From Enterococcaceae bacterium (GTDB lineage: Bacteria; Bacillota; Bacilli; Lactobacillales; Enterococcaceae): a stretch of DNA of 64,000 nt. Position numbers and translations under genes: made by a program. The stretch's first letter is position 1, and every line of letters starts with the position of its first letter. The notes below the pieces were generated by a model, which ran no database searches, was not told the DNA's origin, and saw nothing but the letters and a program-made list of their open reading frames with translations. The stretch covers positions 124,001 through 188,000 of the forward strand of contig JALCOL010000003.1 of assembly GCA_022649665.1 (NCBI GenBank), in the 5' to 3' direction. Of this stretch, positions 43,553-53,156 are shown one piece after another.

Positions 43553-45058
43553 ATGACGGCCAGAGAACAATTGATGAAGCAAGCCAAAGAAATCAGTCTG
43601 CTCACTAGCAATTTCAATCTTTTGGATTGGGATCAGCAGACGGGGATGCCGGAAAAATCCGCGGCTTTTCGCGGCGAGTTATCGGGTTATATCCAAGAAA
43701 TGCTCTTTGAAAAATCGACGGGCGCCGCGATGAAAGAAATTTTGCAGCAAGTCGCAAGCAGCCGTGAAACGTTGAACGATGTCGAAGACGGGACGTACCG
43801 CTATCTGAAAAAGGAGTTTGACCGCAATGAATTGATCCCGCCAGCCGAATTCGCAGTCTACCAGCGCGACATTTCACTTGCTTACGTAAAATGGAAAGCA
43901 GCGCGCACTGCCAACGATTACCAAGTGTTCGCGCCTTCGCTCGAAAAGCTGGTCGCGCATACGCGCCGCTTTATTCCGCTCTGGAAAAAAAACAAGGATC
44001 AGACGCCTTATGATGTTCTGCTGGATCAATATGAGCCGGGGATGACCGTGGCGAAGCTTGATCCGATCTTTGAAGAGATCAAGGGCGGCCTGCAAGAGAT
44101 CCGGCAAACGATCGCTGCACGCGGAACGGCACCGGCGCAAGACTTTTTATCGCGTTTCGTTGCGAAAGAAGCGCAGCGGCGATTTGCTGAAGAAGTCGTG
44201 ACACAACTGGGGTTTGATTTTTCAAAAGGGCGCCTTGACGATACGATCCATCCCTTTATGACAGGGATCAATCGCGACGATACACGCATCACGACCCGCT
44301 GGAATGAACATGATTTTTCAATGGCCGTCTTCGGGATCATGCATGAAGCCGGTCACGGGATGTATGAACAGAATATCGCCGCAAAGTTCGACTACACGCC
44401 GCTTTCGCAAGGGACGAGCATGGGGATCCACGAGTCGCAATCGCTGTTCAATGAAGTGTTCGTCGGCAGCAATCCGGCATTTTGGCAGCAAGTATATCCG
44501 CGTTTTCAAGCAATCACCGGCGAAACATTTGCTGATATTCCGCTGGATGCTTTTTACCGGAGCTTGCGGGCGGTCAAAAATACGCTGATCCGGATCGAAG
44601 CCGATCCATTGACGTATCCGCTGCATATCATTATCCGCTATGAGATCGAAAAAAAGCTCTTCAACGAAGGGCTTTCAACAGAAGCGCTGCCGGAGATCTG
44701 GCGCGCGAAGTATCAAGAGTATCTGGGGATCGCGCCAAGTGATGACTTGAGCGGTGTTTTGCAAGACGTTCACTGGGCAGGCGCCAGTTTCGGTTATTTT
44801 CCGTCTTATGCGCTAGGCTATCTTTATGCGGCGCAGTTTTATCATGCGATGGGACAAACTGTCGACATCGACCGTGAACTGGCGCAAACGGACAAAACCG
44901 CCCTGCTGGCCTGGAATCGGGAACATATCCATCGTTTCGGCGCCAGCAAAACACCGAGCGAACTCTTGGAAGCAGCGACCGGCGAGCCGCTGAACCCGCA
45001 ATATCTGCTTGATTTTCTGCGAGAGCTGTATTACCGGGTTTACCGGATCAAGGACTGA
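43553..45058 (+). CDS. M32 family metallocarboxypeptidase
   Basis: A 501-residue cytoplasmic zinc carboxypeptidase (Taq/Pfu type) removing C-terminal residues from peptides. The zinc motif HEAGH is in FGIMHEAGHGMYEQ near 263, with the downstream Glu in GIHESQSLFNEVF near 293. The N-terminal hinge region LTSNFNLLDWDQQTGMP is typical. GGGAGGG precedes the ATG. It likely serves peptide use in a peptide-dependent organism. It overlaps the convergent RNase H gene by 11 bp at the 3' end. Confidence 0.92.
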   Translation: MTAREQLMKQAKEISLLTSNFNLLDWDQQTGMPEKSAAFRGELSGYIQEMLFEKSTGAAMKEILQQVASSRETLNDVEDGTYRYLKKEFDRNELIPPAEFAVYQRDISLAYVKWKAARTANDYQVFAPSLEKLVAHTRRFIPLWKKNKDQTPYDVLLDQYEPGMTVAKLDPIFEEIKGGLQEIRQTIAARGTAPAQDFLSRFVAKEAQRRFAEEVVTQLGFDFSKGRLDDTIHPFMTGINRDDTRITTRWNEHDFSMAVFGIMHEAGHGMYEQNIAAKFDYTPLSQGTSMGIHESQSLFNEVFVGSNPAFWQQVYPRFQAITGETFADIPLDAFYRSLRAVKNTLIRIEADPLTYPLHIIIRYEIEKKLFNEGLSTEALPEIWRAKYQEYLGIAPSDDLSGVLQDVHWAGASFGYFPSYALGYLYAAQFYHAMGQTVDIDRELAQTDKTALLAWNREHIHRFGASKTPSELLEAATGEPLNPQYLLDFLRELYYRVYRIKD

Positions 45059-45446
45059 TCGCATGCAGTTTCTGGCGTGCCAGCTGATCGGCGCCGCGAT
45101 TTTGTTTTTCGGGGATCCACTGGAACAGGACCAGCGGCCAAGCACTGGTTTTTTGCTGGATCTTATCGAGCAGTGCCTGCCGCTGGGGGTCGCGGCTGTA
45201 ATTTTTGTCGATCGCTTGGATCGCCGCTTTTGAATCGCTGTGAACAAGGACCGCTGCGCCTTGAAGGCCCTTTTCTTCGATGGTTTCCAGGCCGGCCAAA
45301 ATCGCCGCAAGTTCAGCGGTGTGATTATCCATTACGCCGAGTACGCGGCTCAGCTGCAGATGGATCCCGTTGCCGGTGATCAAGATGCCGCAAGCAGCCG
45401 GACCCGGATTGCCTTTTACCGCGGCATCGGTGTATAATTTTACCAT
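45048..45446 (-). CDS. RNase H-like protein (YpdQ/YpeP type)
   Basis: A 132-residue RNase HI fold protein. The four acidic catalytic positions are present: Asp in LYTDAAVKGN (7), Glu in NHTAELAAI (45), Asp in VHSDSKAAI (70) and a late Asp in NRGADQLAR (about 118). It lacks the basic handle and any hybrid-binding domain. It is a second RNase H in addition to 12373-13041. Activity seems possible from residues, but some members of this branch are inactive. Stop overlaps the M32 gene end. Confidence 0.82.
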   Translation of the reverse strand: MVKLYTDAAVKGNPGPAACGILITGNGIHLQLSRVLGVMDNHTAELAAILAGLETIEEKGLQGAAVLVHSDSKAAIQAIDKNYSRDPQRQALLDKIQQKTSAWPLVLFQWIPEKQNRGADQLARQKLHAISP

Positions 45447-45483
45447 TGGTCATGCTCCTTAATAAATGAAGTAGGTGGGAAAA

Positions 45484-45930
45484 GTGAAGTCGGTGAAGGA
45501 AAAACAGATTCGGTGGCAGCCGGAACTCGCAACGAGCATTATTTACTGGTCGCTTACCTTAGGGATCTTTTTTGTGTCTTTGATATTTACTTTGGAAAAA
45601 ACACATATTTACTGGCTTTCGCTGGTACTGTTCTGCCTATTCGCATTTTTTGTCTGGTTGGGGGCACAGCGGACGATCCGCTGGCTGGCTGCCGATAGTT
45701 TTTTGATCAATCCTATTTTAAAACGAAATCGCAAAATAATCCACGCTTCACAGCTCGAACAGATCCTAGTCGGCCCCCACGGGATCTCGCTTGCTTTTTG
45801 CCGCGGCGAAAAGCTCGTTTTATTGATGACGAAAAAAAACAAAGTGCGCTTTCTGGCAAAGTTGCGGCAGAACCCGCAGCTGAAGGCGAAAATCACCAGC
45901 AGTTCCTCAATCGAACACTTCTTTGAATGA
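45484..45930 (+). CDS. ebsA: EbsA family membrane protein
   Basis: A 148-residue protein with two TMs (about 20-40 and 46-66) after a basic N-terminus, then a cytoplasmic PH-like region ([20 protein letters not shown] ... [10 protein letters not shown]). It matches EbsA of enterococci and lactobacilli, first reported near aggregation/surface genes and often labelled pore-forming; the role remains unclear. GTG at 45484 follows AGGTGGG; a GTG at 45475 overlaps that site. Its stop directly precedes the fhs operator. Confidence 0.75.
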   Translation: MKSVKEKQIRWQPELATSIIYWSLTLGIFFVSLIFTLEKTHIYWLSLVLFCLFAFFVWLGAQRTIRWLAADSFLINPILKRNRKIIHASQLEQILVGPHGISLAFCRGEKLVLLMTKKNKVRFLAKLRQNPQLKAKITSSSSIEHFFE

Positions 45931-45931
45931 A

Positions 45932-45982
45932 ATGGACAAAATGCAAATGTATTTTGTCCATTTGTCTGTTTTGCGGTACAAT
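45932..45982 (+). promoter_or_regulatory. fhs promoter with overlapping palindromic operator
   Basis: ATGGACAAAAT (45932-45942) and ATTTTGTCCAT (45951-45961) are perfect inverted arms with an 8-base spacer. The right arm contains TTGTCC (45954-45959), which stands exactly 17 bp before TACAAT (45977-45982). The arrangement is that of an operator covering the -35. It does not match the PurR PurBox. A terminator role for ebsA is less likely since no T run follows. Confidence 0.6.
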
Positions 45983-46022
45983 AAATGAATGTGAAGACAG
46001 GGAACGAGGAGGAATTCGTTGG

Positions 46023-47693
46023 ATGAAAACCGATATTGAAATCGCTCAAGAAAGCGCAATGAAACCGATCCAAGTGATCGCTGAAAAACTTGGGTTTACG
46101 CTGGATGATTTGGAATTGTACGGAAAATATAAAGCAAAAGTCACCTTCCCGGCGATGGAAAGAATGCAGGATCGGCCGCTGGGAAAATTACTGCTGGTGA
46201 CGTCGATCAATCCGACACCGGCTGGCGAAGGAAAGTCGACGATCACGATCGGTTTGGCAGATAGTCTGCGCGCGATCGGTAAAAATGCCGCGATCGCGCT
46301 GCGCGAACCTTCGCTCGGTCCGGTGATGGGGATCAAGGGCGGCGCGACTGGCGGCGGCTACGCGCAAGTATTGCCGATGGAAGACATCAATCTTCATTTT
46401 ACCGGGGATATCCACGCGATCACAACGGCGAATAATGCGCTTTCGGCGTTGATCGACAATCATCTCCAACAAGGCAACGCGCTGGCGATCGATTCGCGTC
46501 GTATTACTTGGAAGCGGGTCGTTGATCTGAACGACCGCGCGCTGCGCCATGTCGTTTTAGGTTTGGGCGGACCGATGCAGGGGATCCCGCGCGAAGATGG
46601 GTTTGATATCACGGTCGCCAGCGAGATCATGGCGATCCTTTGTTTGGCTGAAAATATCCACGATCTGAAAGCTCGTCTGCAGCGGATCGTGCTCGGCCGC
46701 AATACCAAAAAGGAACCGGTGACCGTCGGGGACTTGCATGCACAAGGCGCCTTGGCGCTTCTTTTGAAAGACGCGATCAAGCCGAATCTGGTGCAAACGA
46801 TCTACGGGACTCCGGCCTTTATCCACGGCGGGCCCTTCGCGAATATCGCACACGGCTGCAACAGCATCCTGGCAACGCGCTTAGCGCTTCATACGGCAGA
46901 TATCGTGCTGACGGAAGCCGGTTTCGGCGCAGATCTGGGCGGCGAAAAGTTTTTGGATATCGCTTCGCCGGCACTCGGAAAAACGCCAGACGGCATCGTG
47001 ATCGTAGCGACAGTCCGTGCGCTGAAGATGCACGGCGGCTTGGCAAAAGACCAGCTGACAGAAGAAAATCTGCCGGCTTTGCGGAATGGTTTTGCCAATT
47101 TGCAAAAGCATATCGCGAATATGCGCGCATATGGTGTGCCGGTGATCGTCGCCGTCAACAAATTTGCGCAGGATTCTGCGGCTGAAGTCGCAGTACTTGT
47201 TGAAATGTGCGAAGCAGAAGGGGTCCGCTGCGTGCCGGCAGATGTTTGGGGCGCAGGACCGCGCGGCGGGAAAGCACTTGCCGAAGCGGCAGCTGAGATG
47301 CTGGACAAAGGCGCCGCAAAATTCCATTCGCCGCTAGCGGGCGCGGCTGGGATCCAAGACGAAATCGAACGGATCGCGACCTTGATCTACGGTGCACAAA
47401 AAGTCAGCTATTCGGACAAGGCAAAAAAACAGCTGAAAGATTTCGAAAAACAAGGCTGGGATGCGCTGCCGGTCTGCATGGCAAAAACGCAATACTCGCT
47501 TTCCGATGATCCCCAGCTGCTCGGCGCGCCACGCGGGTTCACGCTTCATATTCGCGAATTGGTACCGAAACTTGGCGCTGGTTTTATCGTTGTCTTGACC
47601 GGCAATGTAATGACGATGCCGGGGCTGCCGAAGAAACCGGCAGCACTCAACATGGATCTGACCGATGATGGCCGCGCAGTTGGCTTATTTTAG
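46023..47693 (+). CDS. fhs: Formate-tetrahydrofolate ligase
   Basis: A 556-residue homotetrameric enzyme making 10-formyl-THF from formate, THF and ATP, for purine and fMet-tRNA synthesis. The P-loop is TPAGEGKST near 65, followed by the family-typical [20 protein letters not shown] near 98 and [10 protein letters not shown] near 131; the C-terminal end has [16 protein letters not shown] near 523. ATG at 46023 follows GAGGAGGAATT. Own promoter and operator upstream; no folate riboswitch seen. Confidence 0.96.
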   Translation: MKTDIEIAQESAMKPIQVIAEKLGFTLDDLELYGKYKAKVTFPAMERMQDRPLGKLLLVTSINPTPAGEGKSTITIGLADSLRAIGKNAAIALREPSLGPVMGIKGGATGGGYAQVLPMEDINLHFTGDIHAITTANNALSALIDNHLQQGNALAIDSRRITWKRVVDLNDRALRHVVLGLGGPMQGIPREDGFDITVASEIMAILCLAENIHDLKARLQRIVLGRNTKKEPVTVGDLHAQGALALLLKDAIKPNLVQTIYGTPAFIHGGPFANIAHGCNSILATRLALHTADIVLTEAGFGADLGGEKFLDIASPALGKTPDGIVIVATVRALKMHGGLAKDQLTEENLPALRNGFANLQKHIANMRAYGVPVIVAVNKFAQDSAAEVAVLVEMCEAEGVRCVPADVWGAGPRGGKALAEAAAEMLDKGAAKFHSPLAGAAGIQDEIERIATLIYGAQKVSYSDKAKKQLKDFEKQGWDALPVCMAKTQYSLSDDPQLLGAPRGFTLHIRELVPKLGAGFIVVLTGNVMTMPGLPKKPAALNMDLTDDGRAVGLF

Positions 47694-47730
47694 CGGATGC
47701 TTTCAAAATTGATGGAAAGGAGACCCGGCG

Positions 47731-48129
47731 ATGAAAGTTTCATTCATTCGAAATACTGGCGCTTTCGGCAAAGGGACTCCGCTTGAGATCTATCAAAACG
47801 GCATTAAAGTCGCTGTCCTCGAAAGCGATCAGGCGATCACGCTCGAGATGGAGATCTCAAGTACATTTCAAGTGAAAAGCGGCTGGCTCGAGTCAGCACC
47901 CTTTCTTGTCAGAAAGCGGCTGGGGCATGCGTTTTACGAAGTAGCGGTCAATCCGACGATCGTGCTGGATTACGGGGTCTCGCTTTTGGTTTTCCCTTTC
48001 TTAGGGCTATTGTCGCAGCCATGGTTCGTCGACTGTTTCATCCTGCTGCCGGTCGGCATTTTTCTTTTGAAAACCTCCAAGCAGGGATACTTGATCAAGG
48101 AGTTGAGCGGAGATGGGTCAAAGAGCTGA
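47731..48129 (+). CDS. Hypothetical membrane protein
   Basis: A 132-residue protein. The first 70 residues look like a beta-rich soluble domain (FIRNTGAFGKGTPLEIYQNG ... VKSGWLESAPFLVRKR). Two hydrophobic segments follow at about 76-93 and 97-113, then a charged end. I do not recognise the family. ATG at 47731 follows AAGGAGACCCGG. It overlaps the HEPN-CBS gene by 17 bp, so the two are probably made together and may act together, which is inference from layout only. Confidence 0.6.
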   Translation: MKVSFIRNTGAFGKGTPLEIYQNGIKVAVLESDQAITLEMEISSTFQVKSGWLESAPFLVRKRLGHAFYEVAVNPTIVLDYGVSLLVFPFLGLLSQPWFVDCFILLPVGIFLLKTSKQGYLIKELSGDGSKS

Positions 48130-48823
48130 ACAATTTCTGAACAGTTTCAACCGCATCGAAAAATGGATCAGGATGACTTTGGAAGCATCGGCGACGATGG
48201 GTTTCAGCGAAATGACGCGTCGCCTCGCCAAACGCAATCCGCAAGTCGCACAATACGAAGAGGATCTGCTGCAATTTGCGCAGCTGCGCAATGCGATCGT
48301 CCATGAGAAGATCGGGAATGATTTTGTGATCGCCGAGCCGAATGAGTGGGCGATCAACCGCATCCAAAAGATCGAGCATGAACTGTTGGAGCCGGAAAAA
48401 GTCCTGCCGAAATATGCCAAAAAGGTGACCGGCTTTGAAATGGATCTGCCGATGCTCGAACTGTTCAAGATCGTTGCCAGCAAACGCTATTCGCAGTTTC
48501 CGATCTATGACCGCGGGACCTTCAAAGGCTTGATCACGATCCGCGGCATCGGTTTGTGGGCAGCGATCGAGTCGCTCAAAGGACCGATCCACTCCGAACA
48601 TCGGCAAGCTCGCGAACTTTTGCTCGGCAATCAGAAAAAAATAAATTACCGTTTTGTTTCCAAGGACGCTTATGTCTACGAGATCCGCGAATATTTCCGC
48701 AAGCAGCCGACATTGGAAGCCGTTTTGATCACGAAAGACGGCTCGCCGGATGGAAATCTTTTGGGGATCGTGCGTCCGCGGGATATCCAAGAAGAAATCG
48801 AAGAGGTAAAGGAGCCGCTTTGA
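48113..48823 (+). CDS. HEPN-like domain fused to a CBS pair
   Basis: A 236-residue soluble protein. The N-terminal all-helical part (about 1-105) contains QLRNAIVHEK with R59-N60-x3-H64, the R-x4-H motif of HEPN ribonucleases with the usual polar residue after Arg. The rest (about 110-230) is a CBS pair (IVASKRYSQFPIYDRGTFKG, then FVSKDAYVYEIREYFRKQP and TKDGSPDGNLLGIVRPRD), which normally binds adenine nucleotides or c-di-AMP. A nucleotide-controlled RNA-binding or RNase role is a reasonable guess. It overlaps the preceding membrane-protein gene and precedes lspA by 15 bp. Confidence 0.7.
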   Translation: MGQRAEQFLNSFNRIEKWIRMTLEASATMGFSEMTRRLAKRNPQVAQYEEDLLQFAQLRNAIVHEKIGNDFVIAEPNEWAINRIQKIEHELLEPEKVLPKYAKKVTGFEMDLPMLELFKIVASKRYSQFPIYDRGTFKGLITIRGIGLWAAIESLKGPIHSEHRQARELLLGNQKKINYRFVSKDAYVYEIREYFRKQPTLEAVLITKDGSPDGNLLGIVRPRDIQEEIEEVKEPL

Positions 48824-48838
48824 GAAAGGAATAGTAGC

Positions 48839-49297
48839 ATGTGGATCTATGCACTGATTTGTATCGCGATCGTCGGCCTCGACCAGTGGAGCAAGTTCGA
48901 AGTCGTCCGGACGATCCCGCTCGGCGGAGAAGTCCCATTTATCCCGCACGTCTTGTCGTTCACTCATATCCGCAACAGCGGCGCGGCTTGGAGCATTTTA
49001 GAAGGGAAGCGCTGGTTTTTTGCGGTGATCACGGTGATCGCGATCGTGGGTGTCTTGTATCTTTTTCGCGAATATCGCGGGAAAAGCCGAGTGTTGTCTT
49101 GCGGCCTTGCGCTTATTTTGGCCGGGGCTCTCGGCAATTTGATCGACCGCGTTCGCCAAGGATATGTCGTCGATATGATCCGGCTTGATTTTATCAATTT
49201 TCCGATCTTCAACATCGCGGATATGTCGCTTGTGATCGGGGTCGCACTCACTTTTATCGCTTTATGGAAACTGGAGGACAAGCGGGCATGGAAATAG
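48839..49297 (+). CDS. lspA: Lipoprotein signal peptidase (signal peptidase II)
   Basis: A 152-residue membrane aspartyl protease cleaving prolipoproteins after lipid attachment. Four TMs are visible. Family motifs: DQWSKF near 16, NSGAAWSIL near 44, GNLIDRVRQGYVVDMI near 100 with the first catalytic Asp, and FNIADMSLVIG near 123 with the second. AAAGGAATAGTAGC precedes the ATG. It overlaps the pseudouridine synthase gene by 10 bp, the usual lspA-rluD pair. Confidence 0.95.
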   Translation: MWIYALICIAIVGLDQWSKFEVVRTIPLGGEVPFIPHVLSFTHIRNSGAAWSILEGKRWFFAVITVIAIVGVLYLFREYRGKSRVLSCGLALILAGALGNLIDRVRQGYVVDMIRLDFINFPIFNIADMSLVIGVALTFIALWKLEDKRAWK

Positions 49298-50184
49298 GGG
49301 GAATCATTAAAGAAAACGGCAGAGTCGACAAAGTATTAGCGGCCGAAACTGCTTATACGCGCTCGCAATTGCAGCGCTGGCTGAAAGAAGGACGTATAAA
49401 AATCGCTGGAAAAGTCCCGAAAGTCAATCAAAAAGTCGCGCGCGGCGAACACTATCTGATCGATATTCCCGAAGTGAAAGAACTTGAACTCAAACCGGAA
49501 GACTTGCCGCTTGAGATCGTTTATGAAGATAATGATGTAGCCGTCGTGAACAAGCCTCAAGGAATGGTCGTTCATCCGGCCGCTGGTCATCCCGACCATA
49601 CGCTTGTCAATGCGCTCTTATTTAAAATCAAAGATCTTTCCGGCATCAACGGCATCATCCGTCCGGGGATCGTTCACCGGATCGACAAAGATACATCTGG
49701 ACTTTTGATGGTCGCCAAAAATGATTTTGCGCATCAATCACTGGCGGCACAATTGAAAGAAAAGAGCACCCAGCGAAAATATGTTGCGATCGTCCATGGT
49801 CATTTGCCAAATGAAAAAGGGGTGATCGAAGCACCGATCGGCCGCTCGAAAAAAGACCGCAAACAGCAAGCGGTCGTGGCAGATGGCCGCCCAGCGGTCA
49901 CCCATTTTAAAGTTTTAGAAGAATATCCTGATTATTCGCTGGTCGAGCTTCAGCTTGAAACCGGCCGGACCCATCAGATCCGCGTCCATATGGCATATAT
50001 CGGCCACCCGGTCGCGGGCGACCCGCTGTATGGTCCGAAAAAGACGCTCAAAGGCCATGGCCAATTTTTGCACGCGCGTCTGCTCGGCTTCCGCCAGCCG
50101 CATACAGGCGAGATTTTAGTCTTTGAAGCGCCGGTCCCGCCGATTTTCGCTGAAACGCTAAAAAGATTACGGAAAAAGAGTTGA
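49288..50184 (+). CDS. rluD: RluD-family pseudouridine synthase
   Basis: A 298-residue enzyme turning uridine to pseudouridine in rRNA, B. subtilis YlyB type. An S4 RNA-binding domain lies at about 12-70 (VDKVLAAETAYTRSQLQRWL). The catalytic Asp is in HRIDKDTSGLL near 133, and RTHQIRVHMAYIGHPVAGDPLYG is near 229. ATG at 49288 follows CTGGAGGAC within the lspA end. It directly precedes the pyr operon; the pyr promoter overlaps its stop. Confidence 0.92.
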   Translation: MEIGGIIKENGRVDKVLAAETAYTRSQLQRWLKEGRIKIAGKVPKVNQKVARGEHYLIDIPEVKELELKPEDLPLEIVYEDNDVAVVNKPQGMVVHPAAGHPDHTLVNALLFKIKDLSGINGIIRPGIVHRIDKDTSGLLMVAKNDFAHQSLAAQLKEKSTQRKYVAIVHGHLPNEKGVIEAPIGRSKKDRKQQAVVADGRPAVTHFKVLEEYPDYSLVELQLETGRTHQIRVHMAYIGHPVAGDPLYGPKKTLKGHGQFLHARLLGFRQPHTGEILVFEAPVPPIFAETLKRLRKKS

Positions 50185-50209
50185 TTTTTTTCGGCTGCTT
50201 CTGTATAGT
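50181..50209 (+). promoter_or_regulatory. Promoter of the pyr operon
   Basis: TTGATT (50181-50186), 17 bp, TATAGT (50204-50209). It overlaps the rluD stop codon. Confidence 0.65.
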
Positions 50210-50216
50210 TTGTGGT

Positions 50217-50911
<695 letters not shown>

Positions 50912-50940
50912 CGTATCTAGGGGAAAACAGGAGGCAAAAA

Positions 50941-51870
50941 ATGATCATTCAATCGGAACGAATTTCGCTCAAACACTTATTGACTGTCGAATCATTATCC
51001 AACCAAGAAGTCATGGGATTGATCCGGCGCGGACAAGAATTCAAAAACGGCGAGCGCCCGCAGCTCGACAAAGAGTATTTTGCGGCAAATTTGTTTTTTG
51101 AAAATAGTACGCGGACCCATAAAAGTTTTGAAGTTGCCGAAAAGAAGCTCGGCATGCAGGTGATCGAGTTCGATGCCTCCACCAGTTCCGTGCAAAAGGG
51201 CGAAACGCTGTACGATACGGTCTTGACGATGTCGGCAATCGGTGTCGATGTCGTTGTGATCCGCCACTCAATGGAAGAGTATTACAATCAGCTGATCGAA
51301 TCGAAAACGATCACCAGCTCAGTGATCAACGGCGGCGATGGTTCCGGACAGCATCCGAGCCAATGTCTCTTGGACCTGATGACGATCTATGAAGAATTCG
51401 GCCATTTTGATAATCTGAAGATCGCGATCGTAGGCGATATCACGCATTCGCGGGTCGCGAAATCCAATATGCAGCTATTGAAGCGTTTCGGCGCACAAAT
51501 CTTTTTCTCTGGTCCGCAAAAATGGTATGACAGCAGTTTTGAAGCATACGGCCACTGGCTGCCGATCGATGAACTGGTTGAAAAGGTCGATGTGGTCATG
51601 ATGCTTCGCGTTCAGCATGAACGTCATACGGATGAAGAAGGAAAAGCATTCTCGAAAGAGAAATATCATCAAACATACGGCTTGACCGTCGAACGCGCCA
51701 AACGCATGAAAGAGCATGCGATCATCATGCATCCGGCACCGGTCAATCGGGATGTCGAATTAGCCGACTCGCTGGTCGAAGGCGTCCAGTCACGAATCGT
51801 CCGCCAAATGACCAACGGCATGTTCGTGCGGATGGCGATCTTAGAAGCGATCCTTGCCGGCCGACCATAA
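50941..51870 (+). CDS. pyrB: Aspartate carbamoyltransferase catalytic subunit
   Basis: A 309-residue enzyme joining carbamoyl phosphate and aspartate. The carbamoyl phosphate site [17 protein letters not shown] near 58 is normal for Gram-positive forms; [20 protein letters not shown] near 138 and [18 protein letters not shown] near 260 complete the active site. No regulatory PyrI is present, as expected for Firmicutes. AACAGGAGGC precedes the ATG. All catalytic residues appear intact, so carbamoyl phosphate is still needed here. Confidence 0.97.
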   Translation: MIIQSERISLKHLLTVESLSNQEVMGLIRRGQEFKNGERPQLDKEYFAANLFFENSTRTHKSFEVAEKKLGMQVIEFDASTSSVQKGETLYDTVLTMSAIGVDVVVIRHSMEEYYNQLIESKTITSSVINGGDGSGQHPSQCLLDLMTIYEEFGHFDNLKIAIVGDITHSRVAKSNMQLLKRFGAQIFFSGPQKWYDSSFEAYGHWLPIDELVEKVDVVMMLRVQHERHTDEEGKAFSKEKYHQTYGLTVERAKRMKEHAIIMHPAPVNRDVELADSLVEGVQSRIVRQMTNGMFVRMAILEAILAGRP

Positions 51871-51884
51871 AAGGAGGAAACGAG

Positions 51885-53156
51885 ATGGATACACTGATCA
51901 AAAACGGCGTCTTTGCGCTCCGCGATGAGCTCGTTTCCGGCGATCTGAGGATCGAAGCAGGCGTGATCCAGGACTTGGGGCGCGCGATCACCCCTAAGCC
52001 GGGCCAGAAAGTGTTCGATGCCCGCGGCGCGTTGATCGCTCCCGGCCTGGTCGATATTCACGTGCATTTGCGCGAACCGGGTTTTACTGCGAAAGAAACG
52101 ATCAAAAGCGGTTCGCTTGCGGCAGCCCGCGGCGGTTTTACGACGATCTGCGCGATGCCGAATCTTTCGCCGGCACCGGAAACACCGGCGCTTTTCAAAG
52201 AACAAACGATGCGCAATCAAAAAGACGGCATCGTTCATGTGTTGCAATATGCGCCGATCACGCTTGGTCTGCGCAGCGAAGAGCTGACAGAAATGCCTGC
52301 ACTGGCACAAGCCGGCGCATTTGCGTTTACGAATGACGGTGTCGGCGTGCAGACGGCAGGTGTGATGTATCAAGCCATGAAGCGTGCTGCAGCACTCGGC
52401 AAAGCGATCGTTGCTCATACTGAAGACGATTCGCTTTTGTTCGGCGTCATGCATGAAGGCCAGAAAAACAAAGTGCTGGGCCTTCCGGGGATCTTGAGTG
52501 TCGCCGAGTCTTCGCAGATCGCCCGGGATGTTTTGCTGGCAGAAGCGACCGGCGTGCATTATCACGTATGCCACGTCTCCGCCAAAGAAAGCGTCGCGGT
52601 GATCCGCGCAGCTAAGCAAGCCGGGATCCGTGTCACGGCGGAAGTCACGCCGCATCACCTTCTGCTCAATGAAGAAGATATTCCGCGTGATCACGGCTTT
52701 TGGAAAATGAATCCGCCGCTTCGCGGAAAAGCTGATCAAGAAGCACTGATCGCCGGTCTTTTGGATGGTACGATCGACTGCATCGCGACCGATCACGCGC
52801 CGCACACGGCTGCCGAAAAAGAACAAAGCATGCGCAAAGCAGCCTTTGGGATCGTCGGCAGCGAAACGGCCTTCAGTCTGCTGTATACAAAATTCGTAAA
52901 AACGAAGATCTTCACATTGGGACAGCTGCTCCATTGGTTGAGCAGCGCACCGAGTGATTTGTTCGGACTTGATCGCGGCCGGCTTGTTTTGGGAAAACCA
53001 GCCGACCTGGCAGTCTTTGATTTAGCGCAGGAAGATACGATCGATCCGGCAAAGTTTTTATCGAAAGGGCGCAATACGCCATTTGGCGGCAAAGCGGTCT
53101 ACGGCCGGACGCTGGCGACTTTTGTCGGCGGCCGGCAGGTATACGGGGGTGAGTAG
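51885..53156 (+). CDS. pyrC: Dihydroorotase
   Basis: A 423-residue zinc amidohydrolase closing carbamoyl aspartate to dihydroorotate. Metal ligands: DIHVHLREPGFTAKET near 57, a VAHTED His near 178, HVCHVSAKESV near 226 and the catalytic Asp in CIATDHAPHTAAEKE near 301. It is the type I class found in Gram-positives. AAAGGAGG precedes the ATG. The next gene begins one base after its stop. Confidence 0.96.
   Translation: MDTLIKNGVFALRDELVSGDLRIEAGVIQDLGRAITPKPGQKVFDARGALIAPGLVDIHVHLREPGFTAKETIKSGSLAAARGGFTTICAMPNLSPAPETPALFKEQTMRNQKDGIVHVLQYAPITLGLRSEELTEMPALAQAGAFAFTNDGVGVQTAGVMYQAMKRAAALGKAIVAHTEDDSLLFGVMHEGQKNKVLGLPGILSVAESSQIARDVLLAEATGVHYHVCHVSAKESVAVIRAAKQAGIRVTAEVTPHHLLLNEEDIPRDHGFWKMNPPLRGKADQEALIAGLLDGTIDCIATDHAPHTAAEKEQSMRKAAFGIVGSETAFSLLYTKFVKTKIFTLGQLLHWLSSAPSDLFGLDRGRLVLGKPADLAVFDLAQEDTIDPAKFLSKGRNTPFGGKAVYGRTLATFVGGRQVYGGE

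Noticed and set aside
51669-52934. 421-codon open frame on the minus strand
   Set aside because: Antisense to pyrB and pyrC, which have full catalytic motifs; the long frame follows from codon bias.
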